DNA of 64,000 nt from Hydractinia symbiolongicarpus. Lineage: Eukaryota > Cnidaria > Hydrozoa > Anthoathecata > Hydractiniidae. A program made the position numbers and the translations under genes. Shown here piece by piece: positions 51,117 through 63,700 of this stretch. Location: positions 17,548,001 to 17,612,000 of the forward strand of contig NC_079883.1 in the NCBI RefSeq assembly GCF_029227915.1, given 5' to 3'. How positions within the stretch are numbered: the stretch's first letter is position 1; each line of letters begins with the position of its first letter. The notes below the pieces were generated by a model. The model saw only the letters and a list, made by a program, of their open reading frames with translations. It was not told the DNA's origin and did no database searches.

Positions 51117-51844
51117 TTAACCTGCGCTGGCACGTGGAACAACGTGATTTATGTATACGGACTTTAATAGGCCGCAAAAGGCCATATTACAGCCTTTAGG
51201 GGCCTGTACACGTGGTTGACGGTGTTGTAAAGCCGTGGCGCTATGGAAAACAACTTGGGACGTCGTAGTCCTTTGAGAGTGGAAGGATAAGACCAATGGT
51301 AACCTGCGCAGGCACGTGGAACAACGCAAATTAGGTGTACGGCCTTTATTAGGCTGCAAAAGGTCATATTACAGCCTTTAGAGACCTGTACACGTGGTTG
51401 ACGGTGTTATAAAGCTGTGGCGCAATTGCAAACAACTTGGGACGTCGTAGTCTATTGAGAGTACATGGACTAGTCCGATCGTAACTTGCGCAGGCACGTG
51501 GATCTACGTGATTTATGTGTACGGCCTCTATTAGGCAGCAAAAGGCCATGCTATAGACGTTAGAGGCCTGTACACGTGGCTGACTGTGTTATAAAGCCGT
51601 GTCGCAATGGAAAACCACTTGGGACGTCGTAGTCCATTGAGAGTGGAAGGATTAGACCAATGGTAACCTGCGCAGGCATGTGGAACAACGTGATTTATGT
51701 GTACGGACTTTATTAAGCCGCAAAAGGCCATATTACAGCCTTTAGGGGCCTGTACACGTGGTTGACGGTCTTATAACGCCGTGGCGCTATGGAAAACAAC
51801 TTGGGACGTCGTAGTCCATTGAGAGTGGAAGGATAAGACCAATG
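51117..51844 (+). repeat. 728-bp tandem pair (4 monomers), copy 1
   Basis: Four monomers with no net indel, in the order D/C hybrid, B-like with CGCAAATTAGGTG, S with GGACTAGTCC, and D. The next copy starts at 51845. The same four-monomer unit occurs at 60663-61390 and 61391 onward, 9546 bp away. Confidence 0.84.
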
Positions 51845-52344
51845 TTAACCTGCGCAGGCACGTGGAACAACGTGACTTATGTATACGGACTTTATTAGGC
51901 CGCAAAAGGCCATATTACAGCGTTTAGGGGCCTGTACACGTGTTTGACGGTGTTGTAAAGCCGTGGCGCTATGGAAAACAACTTGGGACGTCGTAGTCCT
52001 TTGAGAGTGGAAGGATAAGACCAATGGTAACCTGCGCAGGCACGTGGAACAACGCAAATTAGGTGTACGGCCTTTATTAGGCTGCAAAAGGTCATATTAC
52101 AGCCTTTAGAGACCTGTACACGTGGTTGACGGTGTTATAAAGCTGTGGCGCAATTGCAAACAACTTGGGACGTCGTAGTCTATTGAGAGTACATGGACTA
52201 GTCCGATCGTAACTTGCGCAGGCACGTGGATCTACGTGATTTATGTGTACGGCCTCTATTAGGCAGCAAAAGGCCATGCTATAGACGTTAGAGGCTTGTA
52301 CACGTGGCTGACTGTGTTATAAAGCCGTGTCGCAATGGAAAACC
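51845..52344 (+). repeat. 728-bp tandem pair, copy 2 (partial)
   Basis: Repeats 51117 onward, with ACAGCGTTTAGGGG for ACAGCCTTTAGGGG and GTGACTTATG for GTGATTTATG, then passes into the 2682-bp unit after about 2.7 monomers. Confidence 0.83.
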
Positions 52345-55026
52345 GCTTGGGACGTCGTAGTCCATTGAGAGTGGAAGGATTACACCAATGCTAACCTGCG
52401 CAAGCACGTGCAACCACGTGATATACGTGTAAGGCCTTTATTAGGCTGCAAGAGGCCATATTACAGTCGTTAGACGCATGTACTTGTAGTTAACGGTGTT
52501 ATAACGCCATGATACAATGGAAAACGACTTGTGACGTCGTAGTCCATTGAGAGTGGAAGGATTAGACAAATGGTAACCTGCGCAGGCACGTGGAACAACG
52601 TGATTTATGTATACGGACTTTATTAGGCTGCAAAAGGCCATATTACAGCCTTTAGGGGCCTGTACACGTGTTTGACGGTGTTGTAAAGCCGTGGCGCTAT
52701 GGAAAACAACTTGGGACTTCGTAGTCCTTTGAGAGTGGAAGGATAAGACCAATGATAACCTGCGCAGGAACGTGCAACCACGTGATATACGTGTAAGGTC
52801 TTTATTAGGCTACAGGAAGTCATATTACAGTCGTTAGACGCATGTACTCGTAGTTAACGGTGTTATAACGCCATGGCGTAACGGAAAACGACTTGGGACG
52901 TCGTAGTCCATTGAGAGGGGAAGGATTAGACCAATGGTAACCTGCACAGGCACGTGCAACCACGTGATATACGTGTAAGGCCTTTATTAGGCTGCAAGAG
53001 GCCATATTACAGTCGTTACACGCATGTACTTGTAGTTAACGGTGTTATAACGCCATGGCGCAATGGAAAACAACTTGGAAGGATTACACCAATGCTAACC
53101 TGTGCAGGCACGTGCAACCACGTGATATACGTGTAAGGCCTTTATTAGGCTGCAAGAGGCCATATTGCAGTCGTTAGACGCATGTCCTCGTAGTTAACGG
53201 TGTTATAACGCCATGGCGCAATGGAAAACGACTTGGGACGTCGTAGTTCATTGAGAGTGGAAGGATAAGACCAATGGTAACCTGCGCAGGCACGTGGAAC
53301 AACGTGATTCATGTATACGGACTTTATTAGGGCGCAAAAGGCCATATTACAGCCTTTAGGGGGCTGTACACGTGGTTGACGGTCTTATAACGCCGTGGCG
53401 CTATGGAAAACCACTTGGGACGTCGTAGTCCATTGAGAGTGGAAGGATAAGACCAATGCTAACCTGCGCAGGCACGTTCAACCACGTGATATACGTGTAA
53501 GGCCTTTATTAGGCTGCAAAAGGTCATATTACAGCCTTTAGAGACCTGTACACGTGGTTGACGGTGTTATAAAGCTGTGGCTCAATTGCAAACAACTTGG
53601 GTCGTCTTAGTCCATTGAGAGTGGAAGGATTAGTCCGATCGTAACTTACGCAGGCACGTGGAACAACGTGATTCATGTGTACGGCCTCTATTAGGCAGCA
53701 AAAGGCCATACTATAGCCTTTAGAGGCATGTACACGTGGCTGACTGTGTTATAAAGCCATGGCGCAATGGAAAAAAACTTGGGACTTCGTAGTCCTTTCA
53801 GAGTGGAAGGATAAGACCAATGATAACCTGCGCAGGCACGTGCAACCACGTGATATACGTGTAAGGCCTTTATTAGTGTACAAGAGGCTATATTGCAGCC
53901 CTTAGGGGCTTGTACGTGTGGCTGACGCCGTTATAAAGCCATGGCACAATGGAAAACTACTTGGTGCGCCGTAGTTCATTGAGAGTGAAAGGGGAAGACC
54001 AATGGTAACCTGCGCAGGCACGTGCAACCACGTGATATACGTGTAAGGCCTTTATTAGGCTGCAACAGGCCATATTACAGTCGTTAGACGCATGTACTTG
54101 TAGTTAACGGTGTTATAACGCCATGGCGCAATGGAAAACGACTTGTGACGTCGTAGTCTATTGAGAGTGGAAGGATTAGACCAAAGGAAACCTGCGCAGG
54201 CACGTGGAACAACGTGATTTATGTATACGGACTTTTTTAAGCCGCAAAAGGCCATATTACAGCCTTTAGGGGCCTGTACACGTGTTTGACGGTCTTATAA
54301 CGCCGTGGCGCTATGGAAAACAACTTGGGACTTCGTAGTCCTTTGAGAGTGGAAGGATAAGACCAATGATAACCTGCGCAGGAACGTGCAACCATGTGAT
54401 ATACGTGTAAGGTCTTTATTAGGCTACAGGAAGCCATATTACAGTCGTTAGACGCATGTACTCGTAGTTAACGGTGTTATAACGCCATGGCGTAACGGAA
54501 AACGACTTGGGACGTCGTAGTCCATTGAGAGGGGAAGGATTAGACCAATGGTAACCTGCGCAGGCACGTGCAACCACGTGATATACGTGTAAGGCCTTTA
54601 TTAGGCTGCAAGAGGCCATATTACAGTCGTTAGACGCATGTACTTGTAGTTAACGGTGTTATAACGCCATGGCGCAATGGAAAACAACTTGGAAGGATTA
54701 CACTAATGCTAACCTGTGCAGGCACGTGCAACCACGTGATATACGTGTAAGGCCTTTATTAGGCTGCAAGAGGCCACATTGCAGTCGTTAGACGCATGTA
54801 CTCGTAGTTAACGGTGTTATAACGCCATGGCGCAATGGAAAACGACTTGGGACGTCGTAGGCCATTGAGAGTGAAAGGATAAGACCAATGGTAACCTGCG
54901 CAGGCACGTGGAACAACGTGATTCATGTATACGGACTTTATTAGGGCGCAAAAGGCCATATTACAGCCTTTAGGGGGCTGTACACGTGGTTGACGGTCTT
55001 ATAACGCCGTGGCGCTATGGAAAACC
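52345..55026 (+). repeat. 2682-bp higher-order repeat, copy 1
   Basis: Fifteen monomers (2730) less two 24-bp deletions (at about 53078 and 54692), exactly 2682. Private variants such as CCATGATACAATGG, GGAAGTCATATTAC, GGCTCAATTGC, CCTTTCAGAGTGG and ACCAAAGGAAACC recur one unit later. No difference was seen in spot checks. An older relative of the first 2.1 kb lies at 61891 to the window end with several differences. Confidence 0.9.
53070..53090 (+). repeat. 24-bp deletion monomer (first of five)
   Basis: AACTTGGAAGGATTACACC joins the two sides of a 24-bp loss that normally runs from GACGTCGTAG through TTGAGAGTGG. Three bases, TGG, are shared at both edges. The lost segment contains GACGTC and the GGAC/GTCC dyad, so these monomers are 158 bp. 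Copies are at 53078, 54692, 55760, 57374 and 62624. The deletion shifts the frame enough to open a 60-codon + strand frame at 52954 and 55636, which I do not consider a gene. Confidence 0.87.
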
Positions 55027-57708
55027 ACTTGGGACGTCGTAGTCCATTGAGAGTGGAAGGATTACACCAATGCTAACCTGCGCAAGCACGTGCAACCACG
55101 TGATATACGTGTAAGGCCTTTATTAGGCTGCAAGAGGCCATATTACAGTCGTTAGACGCATGTACTTGTAGTTAACGGTGTTATAACGCCATGATACAAT
55201 GGAAAACGACTTGTGACGTCGTAGTCCATTGAGAGTGGAAGGATTAGACAAATGGTAACCTGCGCAGGCACGTGGAACAACGTGATTTATGTATACGGAC
55301 TTTATTAGGCTGCAAAAGGCCATATTACAGCCTTTAGGGGCCTGTACACGTGTTTGACGGTGTTGTAAAGCCGTGGCGCTATGGAAAACAACTTGGGACT
55401 TCGTAGTCCTTTGAGAGTGGAAGGATAAGACCAATGATAACCTGCGCAGGAACGTGCAACCACGTGATATACGTGTAAGGTCTTTATTAGGCTACAGGAA
55501 GTCATATTACAGTCGTTAGACGCATGTACTCGTAGTTAACGGTGTTATAACGCCATGGCGTAACGGAAAACGACTTGGGACGTCGTAGTCCATTGAGAGG
55601 GGAAGGATTAGACCAATGGTAACCTGCACAGGCACGTGCAACCACGTGATATACGTGTAAGGCCTTTATTAGGCTGCAAGAGGCCATATTACAGTCGTTA
55701 CACGCATGTACTTGTAGTTAACGGTGTTATAACGCCATGGCGCAATGGAAAACAACTTGGAAGGATTACACCAATGCTAACCTGTGCAGGCACGTGCAAC
55801 CACGTGATATACGTGTAAGGCCTTTATTAGGCTGCAAGAGGCCATATTGCAGTCGTTAGACGCATGTCCTCGTAGTTAACGGTGTTATAACGCCATGGCG
55901 CAATGGAAAACGACTTGGGACGTCGTAGTTCATTGAGAGTGGAAGGATAAGACCAATGGTAACCTGCGCAGGCACGTGGAACAACGTGATTCATGTATAC
56001 GGACTTTATTAGGGCGCAAAAGGCCATATTACAGCCTTTAGGGGGCTGTACACGTGGTTGACGGTCTTATAACGCCGTGGCGCTATGGAAAACCACTTGG
56101 GACGTCGTAGTCCATTGAGAGTGGAAGGATAAGACCAATGCTAACCTGCGCAGGCACGTTCAACCACGTGATATACGTGTAAGGCCTTTATTAGGCTGCA
56201 AAAGGTCATATTACAGCCTTTAGAGACCTGTACACGTGGTTGACGGTGTTATAAAGCTGTGGCTCAATTGCAAACAACTTGGGTCGTCTTAGTCCATTGA
56301 GAGTGGAAGGATTAGTCCGATCGTAACTTACGCAGGCACGTGGAACAACGTGATTCATGTGTACGGCCTCTATTAGGCAGCAAAAGGCCATACTATAGCC
56401 TTTAGAGGCATGTACACGTGGCTGACTGTGTTATAAAGCCATGGCGCAATGGAAAAAAACTTGGGACTTCGTAGTCCTTTCAGAGTGGAAGGATAAGACC
56501 AATGATAACCTGCGCAGGCACGTGCAACCACGTGATATACGTGTAAGGCCTTTATTAGTGTACAAGAGGCTATATTGCAGCCCTTAGGGGCTTGTACGTG
56601 TGGCTGACGCCGTTATAAAGCCATGGCACAATGGAAAACTACTTGGTGCGCCGTAGTTCATTGAGAGTGAAAGGGGAAGACCAATGGTAACCTGCGCAGG
56701 CACGTGCAACCACGTGATATACGTGTAAGGCCTTTATTAGGCTGCAACAGGCCATATTACAGTCGTTAGACGCATGTACTTGTAGTTAACGGTGTTATAA
56801 CGCCATGGCGCAATGGAAAACGACTTGTGACGTCGTAGTCTATTGAGAGTGGAAGGATTAGACCAAAGGAAACCTGCGCAGGCACGTGGAACAACGTGAT
56901 TTATGTATACGGACTTTTTTAAGCCGCAAAAGGCCATATTACAGCCTTTAGGGGCCTGTACACGTGTTTGACGGTCTTATAACGCCGTGGCGCTATGGAA
57001 AACAACTTGGGACTTCGTAGTCCTTTGAGAGTGGAAGGATAAGACCAATGATAACCTGCGCAGGAACGTGCAACCATGTGATATACGTGTAAGGTCTTTA
57101 TTAGGCTACAGGAAGCCATATTACAGTCGTTAGACGCATGTACTCGTAGTTAACGGTGTTATAACGCCATGGCGTAACGGAAAACGACTTGGGACGTCGT
57201 AGTCCATTGAGAGGGGAAGGATTAGACCAATGGTAACCTGCGCAGGCACGTGCAACCACGTGATATACGTGTAAGGCCTTTATTAGGCTGCAAGAGGCCA
57301 TATTACAGTCGTTAGACGCATGTACTTGTAGTTAACGGTGTTATAACGCCATGGCGCAATGGAAAACAACTTGGAAGGATTACACTAATGCTAACCTGTG
57401 CAGGCACGTGCAACCACGTGATATACGTGTAAGGCCTTTATTAGGCTGCAAGAGGCCACATTGCAGTCGTTAGACGCATGTACTCGTAGTTAACGGTGTT
57501 ATAACGCCATGGCGCAATGGAAAACGACTTGGGACGTCGTAGGCCATTGAGAGTGAAAGGATAAGACCAATGGTAACCTGCGCAGGCACGTGGAACAACG
57601 TGATTCATGTATACGGACTTTATTAGGGCGCAAAAGGCCATATTACAGCCTTTAGGGGGCTGTACACGTGGTTGACGGTCTTATAACGCCGTGGCGCTAT
57701 GGAAAACC
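55027..57708 (+). repeat. 2682-bp higher-order repeat, copy 2
   Basis: Direct tandem repeat of 52345-55026 with both 24-bp deletions (55760 and 57374). The boundary falls near monomer position 95, in the conserved AAAACCACTTGGGACG stretch, so the exact breakpoint is hidden within identical sequence. Confidence 0.9.
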
Positions 57709-58209
57709 ACTTGGGACGTCGTAGTCCATTGAGAGTGGAAGGATAAGACCAATGCTAACCTGCGCAGGCACGTGCAACCACGTGATATACGTGTAAGGCC
57801 ATTATTAGGCTGCAAAAGGTCATATTACAGCCTTTAGAGACCTGTACACGTGGTTGACGGTGTTATAAAGCTGTGGCCCAATTGCAAACAACTTGGGTCG
57901 TCTTAGTCCATTGAGAGTGGAAGGTTTTGTCCGATCGTAACTTGCGCAGGCACGTGGAACAACGTGATTTATGTGTACGGCCTCTATTAGGCAGCAAAAG
58001 GCCATGCTATAGACGTTAGAGGCCTGTAAACGTGGCTGACTGTGTTATAAAGCCGTGTCGCAATGGAAAACCACTTGGGACGTCGTAATCCATTGAGAGT
58101 GGAAGGATTACACCAATGCTAACCTGCGCAAGCACGTGCAACCACGTGATATACGTGTAAGGCCTTTATTAGGCTGCAAGAGGCCATATTACAGTCGTTA
58201 GACGCATGT
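57709..58209 (+). repeat. Linking monomers after the 2682-bp pair
   Basis: Begins like the interior of the 2682-bp unit (compare 53406 onward) and includes an S-derived hybrid with GGCCCAATTGC and GGTTTTGTCCGATCG near 57925, then D-type monomers. The GGCCCAATTGC form is nearly shared with 63125. Confidence 0.78.
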
Positions 58210-59299
58210 ACTTGTAGTTAACAGTGTTATAACGCCATGGCGCAATGGAAAACAACTTGGAACGTCGTAGTCCATTGAGAGTGGAAGGAATAGACCATTG
58301 TTAACCTGCGCAGGCACGTGGAACAACGTGATTTATGTATGCGTACTTTATTAGGCCGCAAAAGGCCATATTACAGCCTTTAGGGGCCTGTGCACGTGCT
58401 TGACGGTGTTGTAAAGCCGTGGCGATATGGAAAACAACTTGGGACGTCGTAGTCCTTTGAGAGTGGAAGGATTAGATTAATAGTAACCTGCGCGGGCACG
58501 TGGAACAACGCGAATTGGGTGTACGGCCTTTATTAGGCTGCAAAAGGTAATGTTACCGGCTTTAGAGACCTGTACACGTGGTTGACGGTGTTATAAAGCT
58601 GTGGCGCATTGGAAAACCACTTGGGACGTCGAAGTCCATTGAGAGTGGAAGGAATAGACTATTGATAACCTGCGCAGGCACGTGGTTTTACGTGATTCAT
58701 GTGTACGGCCTCTATTAGGCAGCAAAAGGCCATGCCATAGCCTTTAGAGGCCTGTACACGTGGCTGACTGTGTTATAAAGCCGTGGCGCGTTGGAAAACC
58801 ACTTGGGACGTCGTAGTCCATTGAGAGTGGAAGGATTAGACCAATGGTAACCTGCGCTGGCACGTGGAACAACGTGATTTATGTATACGGACTTTAATAG
58901 GCCGCAAAAGGCCATATTACAGCCTTTAGGGGCCTGTACACGTGGTTGACGGTGTTGTAAAGCCGTGGCGCTATGGAAAACAACTTGGGACATCGTAGTC
59001 CATTGAGAGTGGAAGGACAAGACCAATGATAACCTGCGCAGGCACGTGCAACCACGTAATATACGTGTAAGGCCTTTATTAGTGTAAAAGAGGCTATATC
59101 AGCCCTTAGGGGCTTGTACGTGTGGCTGACGCTGTTATAAAGCCATAGCGCAATGGAAAACTACTTGGGACGTCGTAGTTCATTGAGAGTGGAAGGAGAA
59201 GACTAATGGTAACCTGCGCAGGCACGTGCAACCACGTGATATATGTGTAAGGCCTTTATTAGGCTGCAAGAGGCGATACTACAGTCGTTAGACGCTTGT
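58210..59299 (+). repeat. 1090-bp tandem pair, copy 1
   Basis: Six monomers (1092) less a 2-bp deletion (GGCTATATCAGCCC near 59094), exactly 1090. It starts with the segment shared with 50280-50770 and then has CACGTGGTTTTACGTG, where TTTT replaces the usual bases, and a run of D-, C- and E-like monomers. Confidence 0.87.
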
Positions 59300-60400
59300 A
59301 CTTGTAGTTAACAGTGTTATAACGCCATGGCGCAATGGAAAACAACTTGGAACGTCGTAGTCCATTGAGAGTGGAAGGAATAGACCATTGTTAACCTGCG
59401 CAGGCACGTGGAACAACGTGATTTATGTATGCGTACTTTATTAGGCCGCAAAAGGCCATATTACAGCCTTTAGGGGCCTGTGCACGTGCTTGACGGTGTT
59501 GTAAAGCCGTGGCGATATGGAAAACAACTTGGGACGTCGTAGTCCTTTGAGAGTGGAAGGATTAGATTAATAGTAACCTGCGCGGGCACGTGGAACAACG
59601 CGAATTGGGTGTACGGCCTTTATTAGGCTGCAAAAGGTAATGTTACCGGCTTTAGAGACCTGTACACGTGGTTGACGGTGTTATAAAGCTGTGGCGCATT
59701 GGAAAACCACTTGGGACGTCGAAGTCCATTGAGAGTGGAAGGAATAGACTATTGATAACCTGCGCAGGCACGTGGTTTTACGTGATTCATGTGTACGGCC
59801 TCTATTAGGCAGCAAAAGGCCATGCCATAGCCTTTAGAGGCCTGTACACGTGGCTGACTGTGTTATAAAGCCGTGGCGCGTTGGAAAACCACTTGGGACG
59901 TCGTAGTCCATTGAGAGTGGAAGGATTAGACCAATGGTAACCTGCGCTGGCACGTGGAACAACGTGATTTATGTATACGGACTTTAATAGGCCGCAAAAG
60001 GCCATATTACAGCCTTTAGGGGCCTGTACACGTGGTTGACGGTGTTGTAAAGCCGTGGCGCTATGGAAAACAACTTGGGACATCGTAGTCCATTGAGAGT
60101 GGAAGGACAAGACCAATGATAACCTGCGCAGGCACGTGCAACCACGTAATATACGTGTAAGGCCTTTATTAGTGTAAAAGAGGCTATATCAGCCCTTAGG
60201 GGCTTGTACGTGTGGCTGACGCTGTTATAAAGCCATAGCGCAATGGAAAACTACTTGGGACGTCGTAGTTCATTGAGAGTGGAAGGAGAAGACTAATGGT
60301 AACCTGCGCAGGCACGTGCAACCACGTGATATATGTGTAAGGCCTTTATTAGGCTGCAAGAGGCGATACTACAGTCGTTAGACGCTTGTACTTGTAGTTA
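59300..60400 (+). repeat. 1090-bp tandem pair, copy 2
   Basis: Direct repeat of the previous unit, with the 2-bp deletion near 60184. It ends where GTTAACGGTG replaces GTTAACAGTG. Confidence 0.86.
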
Positions 60401-60775
60401 ACGGTGTTATAACGCCATGGCGTAACGGAAAACGACTTGGGACGTCGTAGTCCATTGAGAGGGGAAGGATTAGACCAATGCTAACCTGTGCAGGCACGTA
60501 CAACCACTTGATATACGTGTAAGGTCTTTATTAGGCTACACGAAGCCATATTACAGCCTTTAAGGGCCTGTACACGTGGTTGACGGTCTCATAACGCCGT
60601 GGCGCTATGGAAAACAACTTGGGACGTCGTAGTCCATAGAGAGTGGAAGGATAAGATCAATGCTAACCTGCGCAGGCACGTGGAACAACGTGACTTATGT
60701 ATACAGACTTTATTAGGCCGCAAAAGGCCATATTACAGCGTTTAGGGGCCTGTACACGTGTTTGACGGTGTTGTA
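60401..60775 (+). repeat. Linking monomers with GGCGTAACGG
   Basis: Two monomers resembling 49970-50095 (GGCGTAACGG and CCACTTGATATACG) followed by an F-group monomer with GGTCTCATAACGCCG. Confidence 0.77.
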
Positions 60776-63700
60776 AAGCCGTGGCGCTATGGAAAACAAC
60801 TTGGGACGTCGTAGTCCTTTGAGAGTGGAAGGATAAGACCAATGGTAACCTGCGCAGGCACGTGGAACAACGCAAATTAGGTGTACGGCCTTTATTAGGC
60901 TGCAAAAGGTCATATTACAGCCTTTAGAGACCTGTACACGTGGTTGACGGTGTTATAAAGCTGTGGCGCAATTGCAAACAACTTGGGACGTCGTAGTCTA
61001 TTGAGAGTACATGGACTAGTCCGATCGTAACTTGCGCAGGCACGTGGATCTACGTGATTTATGTGTACGGCCTCTATTAGGCAGCAAAAGGCCATGCTAT
61101 AGACGTTAGAGGCCTGTACACGTGGCTGACTGTGTTATAAAGCCGTGTCGCAATGGAAAACCACTTGGGACCTCGTAGTCCATTGAGAGTGGAAGGATTA
61201 GACCAATGGTAACCTGCGCAGGCATGTGGAACAACGTGATTTATGTGTACGGACTTTATTAAGCCGCAAAAGGCCATATTACAGCCTTTAGGGGCCTGTA
61301 CACGTGGTTGACGGTCTTATAACGCCGTGGCGCTATGGAAAACAACTTGGGACGTCGTAGTCCATTGAGAGTGGAAGGATAAGACCAATGTTAACCTGCG
61401 CAGGCACGTGGAACAACGTGACTTATGTATACGGACTTTATTAGGCCGCAAAAGGCCATATTAAAGCGTTTAGGGGCCTGTACACGTGTTTGACGGTGTT
61501 GTAAAGCCGTGGCGCTATGGAAAACAACTTGGGACGTCGTAGTCCTTTGAGAGTGGAAGGATAAGACCAATGGTAACCTGCGCAGGCACGTGGAACAACG
61601 CAAATTAGGTGTACGGCCTTTATTAGGCTGCAAAAGGTCATATTACAGCCTTTAGAGACCTGTACACGTGGTTGACGGTGTTATAAAGCTGTGGCGCAAT
61701 TGCAAACAACTTGGGACGTCGTAGTCTATTGAGAGTACATGGACTAGTCCGATCGTAACTTGCGCAGGCACGTGGATCTACGTGATTTATGTGTACGGCC
61801 TCTATTAGGCAGCAAAAGGCCATGCTATAGACGTTAGAGGCTTGTACACGTGGCTGACTGTGTTATAAAGCCGTGTCGCAATGGAAAACCACTTGGGACG
61901 TCGTAGTCCATTGAGAGTGGAAGGATTACACCAATGCTAACCTGCGCAAGCACGTGCAACCACGTGATATACGTGTAAGGCCTTTATTAGGCTGCAAGAG
62001 GCCATATTACAGTCGTTAGACGCATGTACTTGTAGTTAACGGTGTTACAACGCCATGATACAATGGAAAACGACTTGTGACGTCGTAGTCCATTGAGAGT
62101 GGAAGGATTAGACAAATGGTAACCTGCGCAGGCACGTGGAACAACGTGATTTATGTATACGGACTTTATTAGGCTGCAAAAGGCCATATTACAGCCTTTA
62201 GGGGCCTGTACACGTGTTTGACGGTGTTGTAAAGCCGTGGCGCTATGGAAAACAACTTGGGACTTCGTAGTCCTTTGAGAGTGGAAGGATAAGACCAATG
62301 ATAACCTGCGCAGGAACGTGCAACCACGTGATATACGTGTAAGGTCTTTATTAGGCTACAGGAAGTCATATTACAGTCGTTAGACGCATGTACTCGTAGT
62401 TAACGGTGTTATAACGCCATGGCGTAACGGAAAACGACTTGGGACGTCGTAGTCCATTGAGAGGGGAAGGATTAGACCAATGGTAACCTGCACAGGCACG
62501 TGCAACCACGTGATATACGTGTAAGGCCTTTATTAGGCTGCAAGAGGCCATATTACTGTCGTTAGACGCATGTACTTGTAGTTAACGGTGTTATAACGCC
62601 ATGGCGCAATGGAAAACAACTTGGAAGGATTACACCAATGCTAACCTGTGCAGGCACGTGCAACCACGTGATATACGTGTAAGGCCTTTATTAGGCTGCA
62701 AGAGGCCATATTGCAGTCGTTAGACGCATGTCCTCGTAGTTAACGGTGTTATAACGCCATGGCGCAATGGAAAACGACTTGGGACGTCGTAGTTCATTGA
62801 GAGTGGAAGGATAAGACCAATGGTAACTTGCGCAGGCACGTGGAACAACGTGATTCATGTATACGGACTTTATTAGGGCGCAAAAGGCCATATTACAGCC
62901 TTTAGGGGGCTGTACACGTGGTTGATGGTCTTATAACGCCGTGGCGCTATGGAAAACCTTTGGGACGTCGTAGTCCATTGAGAGTGGAAGGATAAGACCA
63001 ATGCTAACCTGCGCAGGCACGTTCAACCACGTGATATACGTGTAAGGCCTTTATTAGGCTGCAAAAGGTCATATTACAGCCTTTAGAGACCTGTACACGT
63101 GGTTGACGGTGTTATAAAGCTGTAGCCCAATTGCAAACAACTTGGGTCGTCTTAGTCCATTGAGAGTGGAAGGATTAGTCCGATCGTAACTTGCGCAGGC
63201 ACGTGGAACAACGTGATTTATGTGTACGGCCTCTATTAGGCAGCAAAAGGCCATACTATAGCCTTTAGAGGCATGTACACATGGCTGACTGTGTTATAAA
63301 GCCATGGCGCAATGGAAAAAAACTTGGGACTTCGTAGTCCTTTCAGAGTGGAAGGATAAGACCAATGATAACCTGCGCAGGCACGTGCAACCACGTGATA
63401 TACGTGTAAGGCCTTTATTAGTGTACAAGAGGCTATATTGCAGCCCTTAGGGGCTTGTACGTGTGGCTGACGCTGTTATAAAGCCATGGCACAATGGAAA
63501 ACTACTTGGTGCGCCGTAGTTCATTGAGAGTGAAAGGGGAAGACCAATGGTAACCTGCGCAGGCACGTGCAACCACGTGATATACGTGTAAGGCCTTTAT
63601 TAGGCTGCAACAGGCCATATTACAGTCGTTAGACGCATGTACTTGTAGTTAACGGTGTTATAACGCCATGGCGCAATGGAAAACGACTTGTGACGTCGTA

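Noticed and set aside
52954-53136. 60-codon + strand frame, repeated at 55636-55818
   Set aside because: It exists only because the 24-bp deletion joins two frames in a truncated monomer. The copy one HOR unit later is identical because the whole block was copied.
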